DNA of 64,000 bases from Asticcacaulis tiandongensis (GCF_006475605.1 NZ_SSBC01000010.1:744001-808000), one strand, 5' to 3'; shown: positions 34,111 to 44,349, numbered from the stretch's first letter. A program made the numbers and translations. The notes: generated from the sequence alone by a model not told the origin.

Positions 34111-34539
34111 TTAGTCGACGATCTTCAGACCCATCGAACGCGCAGAGCCTTCGATGATCTTGGCGGCGTTTTCAACGTCGTGTGCGGACAGGTCTTTCGC
34201 CTTCTTTTCGGCGATTTCGCGCAGCTGGGCGCGAGTGATCTGACCAACACTGTCACGACCCGGCAGCTTGGAACCGGACTTCAGGCCAAGCGCTTGCTTG
34301 ATGAAGAAGGTTGCAGGCGGCGTCTTGGTCGTAAAGGTGAACGACTTGTCCTGATAAACGGTGATGATCGTCGGCAGGGGCGTACCCTTTTCGACGTTTT
34401 CGGTACGGGCGTTGAATTCCTTACAGAAACCCATGATGTTAACGCCGCGTTGACCCAGTGCCGGGCCGATGGGGGGCGAAGGCGTAGCCGAGCCAGCCTT
34501 CACCTGGAGCTTGATGTAGCCCAGGATTTTCTTAGCCAT
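34111..34539 (-). CDS. rplK: Ribosomal protein L11
   Basis: 142 residues with the L11 N-terminal [27 protein letters not shown] and the C-terminal RNA-binding part ([32 protein letters not shown]). It forms the GTPase-associated centre. It is normally directly after nusG, but here it is separated from nusG by a beta-lactamase-like gene and a repeat of about 1.5 kb in total. Confidence 0.97.
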   Translation of the reverse strand: MAKKILGYIKLQVKAGSATPSPPIGPALGQRGVNIMGFCKEFNARTENVEKGTPLPTIITVYQDKSFTFTTKTPPATFFIKQALGLKSGSKLPGRDSVGQITRAQLREIAEKKAKDLSAHDVENAAKIIEGSARSMGLKIVD

Positions 34540-34668
34540 TGAATGTATCTCCAGATATATAGAGCCGTGGTGCGGGCAACCCCTGCCACGGATTTAATCT
34601 ACCCCTTGAGGCAGAACGGGTGCCTATAGTCTAAATGGGCTGATCCGACAAGCCCTTAAACCTAAAAA

Positions 34669-35826
34669 CTATTGCCGGAACAGGGCCGCAAGCCGTTCGG
34701 CCTCAGCCAGCCGGTCAAAGCCGTTGCCGGTGGGCATATAGTTGGACGCCAGCGCCACCACCACACCTGTATCCGGATAGATCAGCAAAAAGCTGTAGGT
34801 GCCATTGGCCGTGCCGCCATGATAGGCATAGCGGCCTTGCGCGCCCTCGCCCACCTGAAAGCCCAGACCGTATTTGTGAGGGTTTACCGCTCCGTTTGCA
34901 AACGGCACCTGTGTCCACATAGCGTCACGACTGGCTGAGGACAGGAAGGCAGACGACAACAGGCCATTACCAAAACGCACCAGATCGGACGGCGTCGAGA
35001 CATAGCCGCCACCGGCATGTTTATAGCTGATATTATCTTCGGGGGCTTCGATCAGGGCGCCGCTGATGAGCATGTAGGGCTTGGCCGGTTTGACCAGCGC
35101 ATCCGCCCGATAAACGTGGGTCAGGCTCATGCCTGTTGGCTTGAGCACCTCTTCGTACATGATCTGCTCATAAGGCCTGCCGGTCGCACCTTCCATAGCC
35201 AGCGCCAGAACCGTGTAGCCGTAAGTGGTATATTCATAGCCTGTGCCGGGTGTGAACTGTAAGGGATCGTTCTCGGTGATCGTCGCCGCTTCGCGCGTAC
35301 TGGTGTAGGTTTTGAAGCTAAAAAGTTCAGAAATATCCGAAGAATAACTGCGGATGCCAGCCTGATGCGACAACAGTTGCCGGATCGTATAGTCGGCCTT
35401 GCCATCGGCATAATCCGGCACATAGGTATTAACCGAGGCGTCCAGTTCGATCTGCCGGTTTTCGACAAGACGCATGACCGCAGCGCCTGTCAGGGATTTT
35501 GAGATGCTGCCGACGCGGTAGGTGCTGGTCAGTCTGGCGGCGTGCAGCACCTTTATGTCCGTGTAGCCGATGACTCCGGCCCAGACCAGCTGTCCGTTTA
35601 TGCCGACTGCCGCCGACACCGAGGGCACAGTGTGCTCATGATAAAGGGTTTCCAGCCAGTCCGCTGCCGCTACCCCTGCCGGTGCATAGGTGTCCACATA
35701 GGTCACGGAGGTTACCGCTGGGGTTTCTTCCGGACGCGTCTCAATCACCGAGGCAATATAAAGCCCCCCGGTCACAGTCAGCAACACAACAACCGCCAGC
35801 ACACCAATGATTATCTTCTTAAGCAC
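34669..35826 (-). CDS. Serine hydrolase, beta-lactamase/class C family
   Basis: 385 residues. An N-terminal hydrophobic anchor (KKIIIGVLAVVVLLTVTGGLYIA) sends it to the periplasm. Motifs: SxxK in VGSISKSLTG, a Tyr motif that reads YTTYGY instead of YxN, and HGGTANG near the end (KTG-equivalent). Such proteins include class C-like beta-lactamases, DD-peptidases and esterases, so the substrate is open; the altered YxN argues against assuming drug resistance. It sits between nusG and rplK on the same strand, an unusual place. Confidence 0.82.
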   Translation of the reverse strand: MLKKIIIGVLAVVVLLTVTGGLYIASVIETRPEETPAVTSVTYVDTYAPAGVAAADWLETLYHEHTVPSVSAAVGINGQLVWAGVIGYTDIKVLHAARLTSTYRVGSISKSLTGAAVMRLVENRQIELDASVNTYVPDYADGKADYTIRQLLSHQAGIRSYSSDISELFSFKTYTSTREAATITENDPLQFTPGTGYEYTTYGYTVLALAMEGATGRPYEQIMYEEVLKPTGMSLTHVYRADALVKPAKPYMLISGALIEAPEDNISYKHAGGGYVSTPSDLVRFGNGLLSSAFLSSASRDAMWTQVPFANGAVNPHKYGLGFQVGEGAQGRYAYHGGTANGTYSFLLIYPDTGVVVALASNYMPTGNGFDRLAEAERLAALFRQ

Positions 35827-35862
35827 TAAGTCCCCGTCTGGTCTGTGTTTGCGCCCATTGAG

Positions 35863-35956
35863 CCTAGAGCAAAATTTCGATCAGATTGATCCGAAATTTT
35901 GCTCTAGGTTTAGTTTTGTCGCTCTTTCTTATCCATCAAATAATTCTATTTGATGG
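35863..35956. repeat. Double-hairpin dispersed-type repeat
   Basis: A perfect 17-bp inverted repeat (CCTAGAGCAAAATTTCG, loop ATCAGATTGATC, 35863-35908) and a second 10-bp one (CCATCAAATA/TATTTGATGG, 35933-35956). AGAGC-led palindromes with a TCAGATTGA loop are scattered in Caulobacterales and Rhizobiales genomes as far as I recall. It lies in the nusG-rplK break. Confidence 0.65.
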
Positions 35957-36053
35957 GAAAACGCTCTAACAGCTTATGCCGCTGCAAGGCCAAAGAAAAA
36001 GCGCTCCGAACAACCGGAGCGCTTTTGATATTCTTATGAACCTGTCTGAAATA

Positions 36054-36623
36054 TCAGACGGTCTTTTCGACCTGAGCAAATTCCAGATCCACCGGTGTGG
36101 CACGACCGAAGATCGATACCGATACCTTAAGGCGGGCATGCTCCTGATCGACGCTTTCAACCACACCGTCGAAGCTGGCGAACGGGCCGTCGGTGACCTT
36201 GATCTTTTCGCCGATATCGAAGGACAGAACGATCTTGGGCTTCTCGGCGGCAACATCGGCGGTGCCGATAATGCGCTGAACTTCTTTTTCCGAAACAGGA
36301 ATAGGCTTTGAGGCCGAACCGAGGAAGCCGGTAACCTTGGGGGTGTTCTTCACAAGGTGGTAGGCTTCGTCCGTCAGCTCCATCTTTACCAGCACATAGC
36401 CGGGGAAGAATTTGCGCTCAGAGTTGAATTTGCGACCGCGGCGGATTTCAACGACATCTTCGGTCGGGACGAGAATTTCAGAAAACTTGTCCTCAAGCCC
36501 CTGCGCTTTCGCCTGATCGCGCAAAGCCTCGGCCACCTTTTTCTCAAAGTTGGAATAGGCGTGGACAATGTACCACTTATGTCTTGGGTTGGGGGCCAGA
36601 GTGGCTTCCAGAGTTTCGGCCAT
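36054..36623 (-). CDS. nusG: Transcription termination/antitermination factor NusG
   Basis: 189 residues from ATG 36623, with AAGGAA before it. KWYIVHAYSNFEKKVAEAL begins the NGN domain, FPGYVLVKM is its hallmark, and IKVTDGPFASFDGVVESVD is the KOW loop. It links RNA polymerase to Rho or the ribosome. The open frame upstream to 36710 overlaps secE and is ignored. It is 10 bases after secE in one unit. Confidence 0.96.
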   Translation of the reverse strand: MAETLEATLAPNPRHKWYIVHAYSNFEKKVAEALRDQAKAQGLEDKFSEILVPTEDVVEIRRGRKFNSERKFFPGYVLVKMELTDEAYHLVKNTPKVTGFLGSASKPIPVSEKEVQRIIGTADVAAEKPKIVLSFDIGEKIKVTDGPFASFDGVVESVDQEHARLKVSVSIFGRATPVDLEFAQVEKTV

Positions 36624-36633
36624 AGTTATTTCC

Positions 36634-36963
36634 TTAGCGCCCGATACTGATGAGGTAGTTGACCGCGAATCCGAGGCCACCGTCAATAATATAGAAAAAT
36701 ACCGCCGCAATCAAAACCATGATCAGAACCATTACCGTGGTGATCCAGGTTTCCTTGCGCGATGGCCAGCTGATCTTGCGACCTTCCTGACGGACCTCAT
36801 TGATGAATTTTCCGGGGCTTGTGCGCTTTTTCGGCGCGGCCTCGGCTGACGCGCCGCCAGTCGTACCTGAGCCTGCGCCCGCTGTTTTCAAAGCGGCTTT
36901 GGCGATGTCTGAGCCCTTACGGGCGCTTTCCACCACAGGCTTATTCGGAGTTTTTTTCACCAT
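36634..36963 (-). CDS. secE: Preprotein translocase subunit SecE
   Basis: 109 residues: an alanine- and glycine-rich N-terminal tail, then FINEVRQEGRKISWPSRKET and one transmembrane helix (TTVMVLIMVLIAAVFFYIIDGGLG). This is the single-helix SecE of the SecYEG channel. It is between tRNA-Trp and nusG, the standard order. Confidence 0.96.
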   Translation of the reverse strand: MVKKTPNKPVVESARKGSDIAKAALKTAGAGSGTTGGASAEAAPKKRTSPGKFINEVRQEGRKISWPSRKETWITTVMVLIMVLIAAVFFYIIDGGLGFAVNYLISIGR

Positions 36964-37093
36964 TGGGCGCGGTTTCCGGTTTGCTATTGTTCGTTTCTTA
37001 AAGCCATTTCGGGCACTTTTTAGAGAACCAAAAGGCTTTTAAACAACAGAAATGAGGCTCGAAACCCATGTTTCAAGCCCCGATTATAAAAAA

Positions 37094-37169
37094 TGGCAGG
37101 GGCAGAGGGACTCGAACCCACGACTTCCGGTTTTGGAGACCGGCGCTCTACCAGCTGAGCTATACCCCT
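37094..37169 (-). tRNA. tRNA-Trp (anticodon CCA)
   Basis: 76 nt with encoded CCA. The acceptor AGGGGTA pairs with TGCCCCT, the anticodon loop is CTCCAAA and the T loop is TTCGAGT. It lies before secE as in many proteobacteria. Confidence 0.96.
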
Positions 37170-37287
37170 GTATTCAGGTTCAGGACATGTTTTTAATCAC
37201 ACAACCACCTGAGAGGGCAGCCGTTTATCAGCGCTTTGACCCAAGAGCAAGGCTTAAGGCGAAGACAACTGTGAAAAGGTCTGTTTT

Positions 37288-37644
37288 TTATCGGGACGGC
37301 CGCGACAGCACATAAATCGCACACAGACCGCAGGCGATGGCAGGCGCAAAGGCCCAGTAACCGTCAATGAGAAAGTAGCTGATGACGGAGCTTACGGTCA
37401 TGCCGCCGACGGCGAACATCTTGGCTCTGGGGCCGATCACGCCCTTTTCGCGGAAGGCGCGTACCGGCGGGCCAAATTGCGGGTGCGCCATGATTCGCGC
37501 CTCCCATGCCGGATTGCTTTTGGCAAAGATAATGGCCGCGATAATCAGGAAAATGGTTGTCGGCATGACCGGAAGGAACGCCCCGATCACCCCGAGCGCC
37601 ACAAAAAACAGTCCCAACAAATTCAAAACTATTCGCATTCGCAC
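37288..37644 (-). CDS. DUF454 (YbaN-family) inner-membrane protein
   Basis: 118 residues with FVALGVIGAFLPVMPTTIFLIIAAIIFAKSNP near the N-terminus, HPQFGPPVRAFREKGVI in the loop and two further hydrophobic helices, the DUF454/YbaN pattern. Function unknown. Confidence 0.87.
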   Translation of the reverse strand: MRMRIVLNLLGLFFVALGVIGAFLPVMPTTIFLIIAAIIFAKSNPAWEARIMAHPQFGPPVRAFREKGVIGPRAKMFAVGGMTVSSVISYFLIDGYWAFAPAIACGLCAIYVLSRPSR

Positions 37645-37744
37645 TCAATGCCTGCATTTAACGCCACAGGCAACCACTACGCCCGATATCTATATATGAC
37701 GTTTGAAAATGCCGGATTTTTCCGATAATCCGAATTTTTTGTTT

Positions 37745-38656
37745 TTAATAGTTTCGGCCAAGTGCCTCATATAAGGATATAGAGGTGGCGTGGCTGACAT
37801 TCAGGCTTTCAAAGCCACCGGGCATGGGGATTTTCACCAGATGATCGCAATGTTCGGCCACGAGGCGGCGCAGGCCCTCCCCTTCCGACCCCATCACCAG
37901 CACCAGACCACGCGGGCCTGCGGACTTACGCCAGCCTTGTGTTTCCAGAACCTCCTGAAGCGTGCCTTCGGCCTCGCCTGCCAGTCCGAGCGAAACAAAA
38001 CCGGCCTCAGCCAGTCGTTCCAGAGCGCGTGACAGATTCGTCACCTTCGCAAACGGTACGACATCCACAGCACCGGCCGCCGTTTTGGCCAGCACGCCCT
38101 GCATAACCGGTGAATGGCGGTCCTGCATGATCAGGCCTGAGGCCCCAAAGGCGGCACAGGTTCTGAAAATCGCCCCAACATTCTGTGGATCAGTGACCTG
38201 ATCGAGCATGACCAGCACTGGCACGTCACGCGACAGAGCCGCTTCCATCAGCGAATCAATATCCGTGCCTTCGAGCGGCGGCGCATTAAAAGCGATTCCC
38301 TGATGCACCGCCCCTTGCGGTAAAAAGGCATTGAATTCGGCCATCGGCGTGACGCGCATATGCAGATCGGAACGCTTCAGCAGGGTCTGAGGCAGGCTTT
38401 TTTGCCGGTCTTCGGTCAGATAGAGCCGGATCGGCCCCTTGCGGGACATATTTTTCAGGCCCGCCTCAACGGCATGAAGCCCCCATACCCAGCCCTCTTC
38501 GGACACCTTAGGCTTATGAAAAGATTGCGGTTTTTCGCGACCTTCGTTACCTTTTGGTGGAGGGGCCTGACGGCTTTTCCCCTGAAATTGTGATTTTTTT
38601 CCGAAGTTTTGCGTATTACGCGCTGCGGGGTCGTTGCGTTCGCGTTTAATGGCCAC
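37745..38656 (-). CDS. rlmB: TrmH-family rRNA 2'-O-methyltransferase (RlmB-like)
   Basis: 303 residues: a basic, low-complexity N-terminal tail, a substrate-binding domain (VWGLHAVEAGLKN), then the SPOUT knot with VLMLDQVTDPQNVGAIFRTCAAFGA, GLVLVMGSEGEGLRRLV and PMPGGFESLNVSHATSISLYE. RlmB methylates G2251 of 23S rRNA; the TrmH-family members are similar, so the exact site is inference. Confidence 0.88.
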   Translation of the reverse strand: MAIKRERNDPAARNTQNFGKKSQFQGKSRQAPPPKGNEGREKPQSFHKPKVSEEGWVWGLHAVEAGLKNMSRKGPIRLYLTEDRQKSLPQTLLKRSDLHMRVTPMAEFNAFLPQGAVHQGIAFNAPPLEGTDIDSLMEAALSRDVPVLVMLDQVTDPQNVGAIFRTCAAFGASGLIMQDRHSPVMQGVLAKTAAGAVDVVPFAKVTNLSRALERLAEAGFVSLGLAGEAEGTLQEVLETQGWRKSAGPRGLVLVMGSEGEGLRRLVAEHCDHLVKIPMPGGFESLNVSHATSISLYEALGRNY

Positions 38657-38778
38657 TATAAGACGCGCTCCGATTTGAGGCTAAGGTCGAAACATTGGGA
38701 ACAAGTGGCTCTCTTATTACGGGCATCCACAGAAACCCAAACGTTTTTTTGTTTTTGCACTTGTCCTTTTTCAAAAGG

Positions 38779-38807
38779 TTGAGTTAAAGAGCGACCGGTT
38801 TTAAAAA
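38779..38807 (+). promoter_or_regulatory. Promoter of the tRNA-Tyr/tRNA-Gly/tuf unit
   Basis: TTGAGT (38779-38784), 17-bp spacer, TAAAAA (38802-38807), then a GC-rich discriminator (TCGCCGTGCG) typical of growth-controlled stable RNA promoters. The predicted start is a few bases before tRNA-Tyr. Confidence 0.55.
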
Positions 38808-38820
38808 TCGCCGTGCGTAT

Positions 38821-38904
38821 GGGGGAATGTCCCGAGCGGCAAAGGGGGCGGACTGTAAATCCGCTGCGTAAGCTTCGCAGGTTCGAGTCCTGCTTCCCCC
38901 ACCA
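38821..38904 (+). tRNA. tRNA-Tyr (anticodon GTA)
   Basis: 84 nt with a long variable arm (GCGTAAGCTTCGC). The acceptor GGGGGAA pairs with TTCCCCC, the anticodon loop is CTGTAAA and CCA is encoded. Confidence 0.95.
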
Positions 38905-38958
38905 TCGCACGACCGAGAGAAACCGAACCGTAGACTGCAAATCACAGCCTGCAATCAG

Positions 38959-39032
38959 GCGGGTATAGCACAATGGTAGTGCAGCAGCCTTCCAAGCTGA
39001 GGATGTCGGTTCGATCCCGTCTACCCGCTCCA
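38959..39032 (+). tRNA. tRNA-Gly (anticodon TCC)
   Basis: 74 nt with encoded CCA. The acceptor GCGGGTA pairs with TACCCGC and the anticodon loop is CTTCCAA. It is followed after 54 bases by tuf. Confidence 0.95.
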
Positions 39033-39086
39033 TATCATTTTTAGATTTAACCTTAGCCCTTATGGGGCGATACGGAGCCTTGTCCT

Positions 39087-40277
<1,191 letters not shown>

Positions 40278-40316
40278 GCAGGGTCGCGACCCTGCACCCG
40301 TAACAGGGCGCAGGTG
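40278..40316 (+). repeat. Dispersed repeat family B, copy 3
   Basis: GCAGGGTCGCGACCCTGCACCCG directly after the tuf stop, with hairpin GCAGGGTC/GACCCTGC. Confidence 0.7.
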
Positions 40317-40333
40317 TCAGCCTTGAATACAAT

Positions 40334-40368
40334 TAACCCCCGCCAGAGCAATCCGGCGGGGGTTTTTG
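40334..40368 (+). terminator. Terminator of tuf
   Basis: CCCCCGCC (40337-40344) pairs with GGCGGGGG (40355-40362), then TTTTT. Confidence 0.93.
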
Positions 40369-40388
40369 TTGGTTTGGAAAGCGCCACT

Positions 40389-40432
40389 TGCCTCGGGGCT
40401 GATGGGTGCAGGGTCCAAGACCCTGCCCTGCC
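40389..40432 (-). repeat. Dispersed repeat family B, copy 4 (inverted)
   Basis: TGCCTCGGGGCTGATGGGTG, then CAGGGTCCAAGACCCTGCC. It is in opposite orientation to copy 3, with the tuf terminator between them. Confidence 0.75.
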
Positions 40433-40476
40433 AAAATAGCTATCGTCTTTGAGGCAAAGTCTGTACACTTCGACTC

Positions 40477-42807
40477 ATGAGTAAACTTCCCCTTATGCCG
40501 CGCAGCCCTCAGGGCTTACCCGATGATGATACCCTGCTTGAGGTGCTGAAAACCTCACGCGATGTCGATGTATCGGCGCTGGCAAGACATTTCGGCCTTA
40601 AGGGCGAAGAACGCCGCCTCTTGCGTCACCGCCTGAAAGCGCTGGCCGAAAAAGGTAAGATCGACAAACAGAGCCGCAAGACCTTCTCAGCCGTTGGCGT
40701 CCTGCCGGAAACCGGCGTGGCCGAGGTCGTGGAACGCGATGTCGATGGCGAACTTTGGGTGCGCTGGGGCAAGGATGAGGCGGGCAAGGCCCCTCTGGCC
40801 CGGCTGGCACCGCTGAAAAAATCTGTCGCCCAGACTCCGCCAACGCTCGGCGACCGCATCTATGTGCGGTTTGAGAAAGCCGACGACGAATGGATTGCGC
40901 ATCTGGTGAAAATTCTTGATCAGGGCGCGCCGAAGCTGGTCGGTGTGGTGCGTATCGGCAAGCGTGGCAAGATCAAGGAGTACCGCCTCGAAAGCGTGGA
41001 TCGCAAATCGCGCGATAGTTTTGTGCTGGTGGCCGGCAATCTGGATGACCTGAAGGACGGCGATGTCGTCATGGCGTCGCCGCAAGGTGGCACCCATCGT
41101 TATGGCCCAAAACCGGCCAAATTGCTTGAGGTGATCGGACAGGAAGACAGTCCGCGCATCGCCTCGATCATGGCTATCCATGCGCACGGCCTGCCGGTCG
41201 GTTTTCAGACCTCGACGGTCAAAGAAGCTGAAGAGGCGAAAGCGCCTGATCTGGGCAAGCGTACCGATCTGCGTGACCTGCCGTTCATCACTATCGATCC
41301 GCAAGACGCCAAGGACCATGACGATGCCGTCTATGCGCATGCGGATGATGATCCGGCCAATGCGGGTGGTTATGTTGTCTGGGTGGCCATCGCCGATGTC
41401 GCCCATTATGTGAAATCAGGCTCGTCACTGGATCGTGACGCGCGGGAAAAGGGCAATTCGACCTATTTCCCCGATCGCGTGGAACCGATGTTGCCGCATG
41501 TGTTGTCGGCGGGGCTGTGCTCGCTGCAGGAAGGCGAAAATCGCGCTACATTAGCCGTGCGCATGGTGTTTGATGCTTCGGGTAAGAAAATCAGCCATAA
41601 ATTCGTGCGTGGCCTGATGCGTTCGGCGGCGAAGCTGAGTTACGAACAGGCCCAAAGCGCCATCGACGGTAACCCCGACGACAAGACCGCGCCGCTGCTT
41701 GAGCCGCTTCTGAAACCTTTATGGGCGGCGCACGCCTGCCTGTCGAAGGGCCGCAAGGTGCGTCAGCCGCTGCACATCACCTCAACCGAACGCAAGGTGC
41801 AACTGGATCCTGAGGGCAACGTCATTGCCATTACGCCGCGCGTCCAGCTTGAGGCCCACAGCCTGATCGAAGAAATGATGATTCAGGCCAATGTCTCGGC
41901 CGCAGAAACGCTTGAGAAGCACCGCTCGCCGCTGATTTACCGCGTGCATGAGCCGCCTTCGCTGGAAAAGGTCGGCAATCTGGCTGACTTTCTGTCGACG
42001 CTGGGTCTGCCGTGGAACAAGGGCGAACCGCCGCGTACCGACCGGTTTAACAAGCTGCTTGATGCGCAAAAGGACGGGCCGCACGCCGACATCATCAACG
42101 AAGTCGTTCTGCGCACCCAGATGCAGGCCCATTACTCGGCGGAAAACGCCGGTCACTTCGGGCTTAATCTCGACCGTTACGGGCACTTCACCTCACCTAT
42201 TCGTCGCTATGCCGACCTTACGGTGCACCGCGCCCTGATCCGCGCACTGAAGCTTGGGGATGATGGCCTGACGGACTATGAGATGAAGACGCTGGCTGAT
42301 ACGGCGGAACATATCACCACCACCGAACGGCGGTCGATGCAGGCCGAACGCGAAGCCATTGAGCGTTATGTCGCCTCGTTCCTTGAGGACAAGGTCGGCG
42401 CGACTTTTGAGGGCCGCATCGTCGGCGTCACGCGCTTTGGTATGTTTGTCAAGCTGCTGGAGACCGGTGCGGACGGCATCATTCCGGCCTCCAGCCTGCA
42501 TGACGACTATTACATTCACGACGACAAGGCCCATGCGCTGGTGGGGGAACGCCATCACCGCCGCTGGCGGCTGGGGCGGACGATTGAGGTGGAACTGAAA
42601 GAGGCCATGCCCATGACCGGCGGTCTGGTCTTCACGGCCCTTTCCGAGCCGGAAGCCCCCGATCCCAATGCCCCCCGTCCACGCCTGGGGGTCAGGTCAC
42701 GCACCGAGACACTCCGCCGTACCCCCGGCAAAGGTGGGCCGAAGGGTAAAAGTGGTCGCCCCAAGGGCGTGACCGAAAAATCAAAGGGTAAAAAGAAGAA
42801 ACGCTAG
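40477..42807 (+). CDS. rnr: Ribonuclease R
   Basis: 776 residues: an N-terminal winged helix (DVSALARHFGLKGEERRLLRHRLKAL), cold-shock-like domains, RNB catalytic core with DAKDHDDAVYA acidic site, GLNLDRYGHFTSPIRRYADL, an S1 domain (FEGRIVGVTRFGMFVKLLETGADG) and a lysine-rich tail. It is a processive 3'-5' exonuclease for structured RNA. ATG start without a strong ribosome site. A family B repeat follows the stop. Confidence 0.95.
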   Translation: MSKLPLMPRSPQGLPDDDTLLEVLKTSRDVDVSALARHFGLKGEERRLLRHRLKALAEKGKIDKQSRKTFSAVGVLPETGVAEVVERDVDGELWVRWGKDEAGKAPLARLAPLKKSVAQTPPTLGDRIYVRFEKADDEWIAHLVKILDQGAPKLVGVVRIGKRGKIKEYRLESVDRKSRDSFVLVAGNLDDLKDGDVVMASPQGGTHRYGPKPAKLLEVIGQEDSPRIASIMAIHAHGLPVGFQTSTVKEAEEAKAPDLGKRTDLRDLPFITIDPQDAKDHDDAVYAHADDDPANAGGYVVWVAIADVAHYVKSGSSLDRDAREKGNSTYFPDRVEPMLPHVLSAGLCSLQEGENRATLAVRMVFDASGKKISHKFVRGLMRSAAKLSYEQAQSAIDGNPDDKTAPLLEPLLKPLWAAHACLSKGRKVRQPLHITSTERKVQLDPEGNVIAITPRVQLEAHSLIEEMMIQANVSAAETLEKHRSPLIYRVHEPPSLEKVGNLADFLSTLGLPWNKGEPPRTDRFNKLLDAQKDGPHADIINEVVLRTQMQAHYSAENAGHFGLNLDRYGHFTSPIRRYADLTVHRALIRALKLGDDGLTDYEMKTLADTAEHITTTERRSMQAEREAIERYVASFLEDKVGATFEGRIVGVTRFGMFVKLLETGADGIIPASSLHDDYYIHDDKAHALVGERHHRRWRLGRTIEVELKEAMPMTGGLVFTALSEPEAPDPNAPRPRLGVRSRTETLRRTPGKGGPKGKSGRPKGVTEKSKGKKKKR

Positions 42808-42850
42808 GCAGGGCCTCAGGCCCTGCACCCGTCAGCCCCGAGGTAGACGG
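42808..42850 (+). repeat. Dispersed repeat family B, copy 5
   Basis: GGCAGGGCCTCAGGCCCTGC then ACCCGTCAGCCCCGAGGTAG immediately after the rnr stop, the longest perfect core of the family. Confidence 0.78.
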
Positions 42851-42894
42851 TGCTTTTCAGGATAAAGACCAAACGACAGTGACTGTTGAATCTT

Positions 42895-42926
42895 TCATGC
42901 TCCCCTAACTTGTTGGGGGAGCATGA
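42895..42926. repeat. 11-bp inverted repeat TCATGCTCCCC
   Basis: TCATGCTCCCC and GGGGAGCATGA around TAACTTGTTG. CTCCCC/GGGGAG palindromes with an AACTTGTT loop are a common intergenic form in alphaproteobacteria, from memory. Confidence 0.6.
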
Positions 42927-42942
42927 GAGCCAAACACATAAC

Positions 42943-42972
42943 AAAAAGGCTCCGCATTGCGGAGCCTTTTTT
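42943..42972. terminator. Bidirectional terminator between rnr and the DUF1476 gene
   Basis: AAAAAGGCTCCGC, loop ATT, GCGGAGCCTTTTTT: a stem with T runs on both strands, placed between convergent genes. Confidence 0.93.
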
Positions 42973-42993
42973 AGAATCCAGTTAGCGAAAAAC

Positions 42994-43323
42994 TTAGCCT
43001 TCTTGCTCGCCCTTAAGGGCTTCGCGGGCTTGCGCCAGATATTCGGCGACCTTGGTGCGGACTTCGCCTTCGGACACCGTCAGGTTCGAGGCCTTAAGGT
43101 CGCCCAGAACCTTGCGAATCACATCCTCTTCGCCGGGCTGCTCAAAATCGGCGCGCACGACGGCCTTGGCATAGTTTTCAAGGCTGTCGCCGGTCAGACC
43201 CATTTTTTCGCCGGCCCACAGGCCTACCAGCCGGTTACGGCGGGAAACCGCCTTAAACTCAAGCTCCGCGCTATGGGCAAACTGTGCCTCAAAACCCTTG
43301 GAACGATCATCAAATGTAGTCAT
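42994..43323 (-). CDS. DUF1476 protein, F1-ATPase inhibitor zeta subunit type
   Basis: 109 residues, four-helix type: MTTFDDRSKGFEAQFAHSAEL, RRNRLVGLWAGEKMGLTG, KAVVRADFEQPGEEDVIRKV. The family's Paracoccus member inhibits reverse ATP hydrolysis by F1FO-ATP synthase; activity varies among alphaproteobacteria. Divergent from purC. Confidence 0.93.
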   Translation of the reverse strand: MTTFDDRSKGFEAQFAHSAELEFKAVSRRNRLVGLWAGEKMGLTGDSLENYAKAVVRADFEQPGEEDVIRKVLGDLKASNLTVSEGEVRTKVAEYLAQAREALKGEQEG

Positions 43324-43497
43324 AGCGATAAAACCTCAGTTACATTGATGGTTTTAATCTGCGCAAAGTCCATAAGCAACACAAACCGTCATTTACATCG
43401 TAAAAGATTTTGATTATTTGCAGCCTCAGTCCGCATCCCTTAGGATGCCCCCAGCCGTTTGAAAGGCTCTTTCCGGATCAGCTTTCGTAAAATCCCT

Positions 43498-43516
43498 GTC
43501 GTCACTATATGACGAC
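43498..43516. promoter_or_regulatory. Inverted repeat GTCGTCA-N5-TGACGAC before purC
   Basis: Perfect 7-bp arms (43498-43504 and 43510-43516) around CTATA, 60 bases before the purC start. Candidate operator; no known alphaproteobacterial purine repressor site is matched. Confidence 0.4.
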
Positions 43517-43575
43517 TACGGACAGTTCGGAATGCCCCGTGATCCCTTTCAGCCCATTGACCGGAGATGGCCGTT

Positions 43576-44349
43576 ATGACGACCCGTCGCAAAAAAATCT
43601 ACGAAGGCAAGGCCAAGATCCTGTACGAAGGTCCTGAGCCAGGCACCCTTGTGCAATATTTCAAGGACGATGCCACCGCCTTTAACGCACAGAAAAAAGC
43701 TGTGCTTGAGGGTAAGGGCGTCATCAATAACCGCATTTCCGAATTCGTCATGACCAAGCTGACGAATATCGGCGTGCAAAACCACTTCATCAAGCGCCTG
43801 AACCTGCGTGAGCAACTGATCCGCGAAGTCGAGATCATTCCGCTTGAGGTCGTGTGCCGTAACGTCGCCGCCGGTTCGATTGCCAAGCGCTTTGGTATCC
43901 CTGAGGGCCAGCAGCTGCCGCGGTCGATCATCGAATTCTATTATAAGAACGATGCCCTCGAAGACCCTATGGTCACCGAAGAGCATATCACGGCCTTTAA
44001 CTGGGCGCAGACACCGGAAATTGACGACATTCTGGCGACCACCCTACGTGTCAACGACTTCCTGTCGGGCATGTTCGCGGCAGTTGGCATCACTCTGGTC
44101 GATTTCAAGATCGAATATGGCCGTGTGTTTGAAGGCGACTTCTCACGCGTTATTCTGGCGGACGAAATCAGCCCCGACTCCTGCCGTCTGTGGGATGCGA
44201 CCTCGGGCGAAAAGCTCGACAAGGACCGTTTCCGTCGCGACATGGGTAATGTTATCGAGTCCTATGCCGAAGTGGCCAAGCGTTTAGGTATCATGGGCGA
44301 CATGCCCCGCGTTATTGAAGGAGGCTTTGGCAATGACGCTGAAGGCTAA
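43576..44349 (+). CDS. purC: SAICAR synthetase
   Basis: 257 residues from ATG 43576 ([19 protein letters not shown]), with GGAG nine bases before it; the in-frame ATG at 43567 touches the GGAG and is unlikely. Motifs [29 protein letters not shown] and DFKIEYGR. It condenses CAIR with aspartate in purine synthesis. First gene of purC-S-Q-L. Confidence 0.95.
   Translation: MTTRRKKIYEGKAKILYEGPEPGTLVQYFKDDATAFNAQKKAVLEGKGVINNRISEFVMTKLTNIGVQNHFIKRLNLREQLIREVEIIPLEVVCRNVAAGSIAKRFGIPEGQQLPRSIIEFYYKNDALEDPMVTEEHITAFNWAQTPEIDDILATTLRVNDFLSGMFAAVGITLVDFKIEYGRVFEGDFSRVILADEISPDSCRLWDATSGEKLDKDRFRRDMGNVIESYAEVAKRLGIMGDMPRVIEGGFGNDAEG

Noticed and set aside
34669-35826. Antibiotic-resistance beta-lactamase
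   Set aside because: SxxK is present but the YxN motif is altered, and the family includes many esterases and peptidases, so resistance cannot be claimed.
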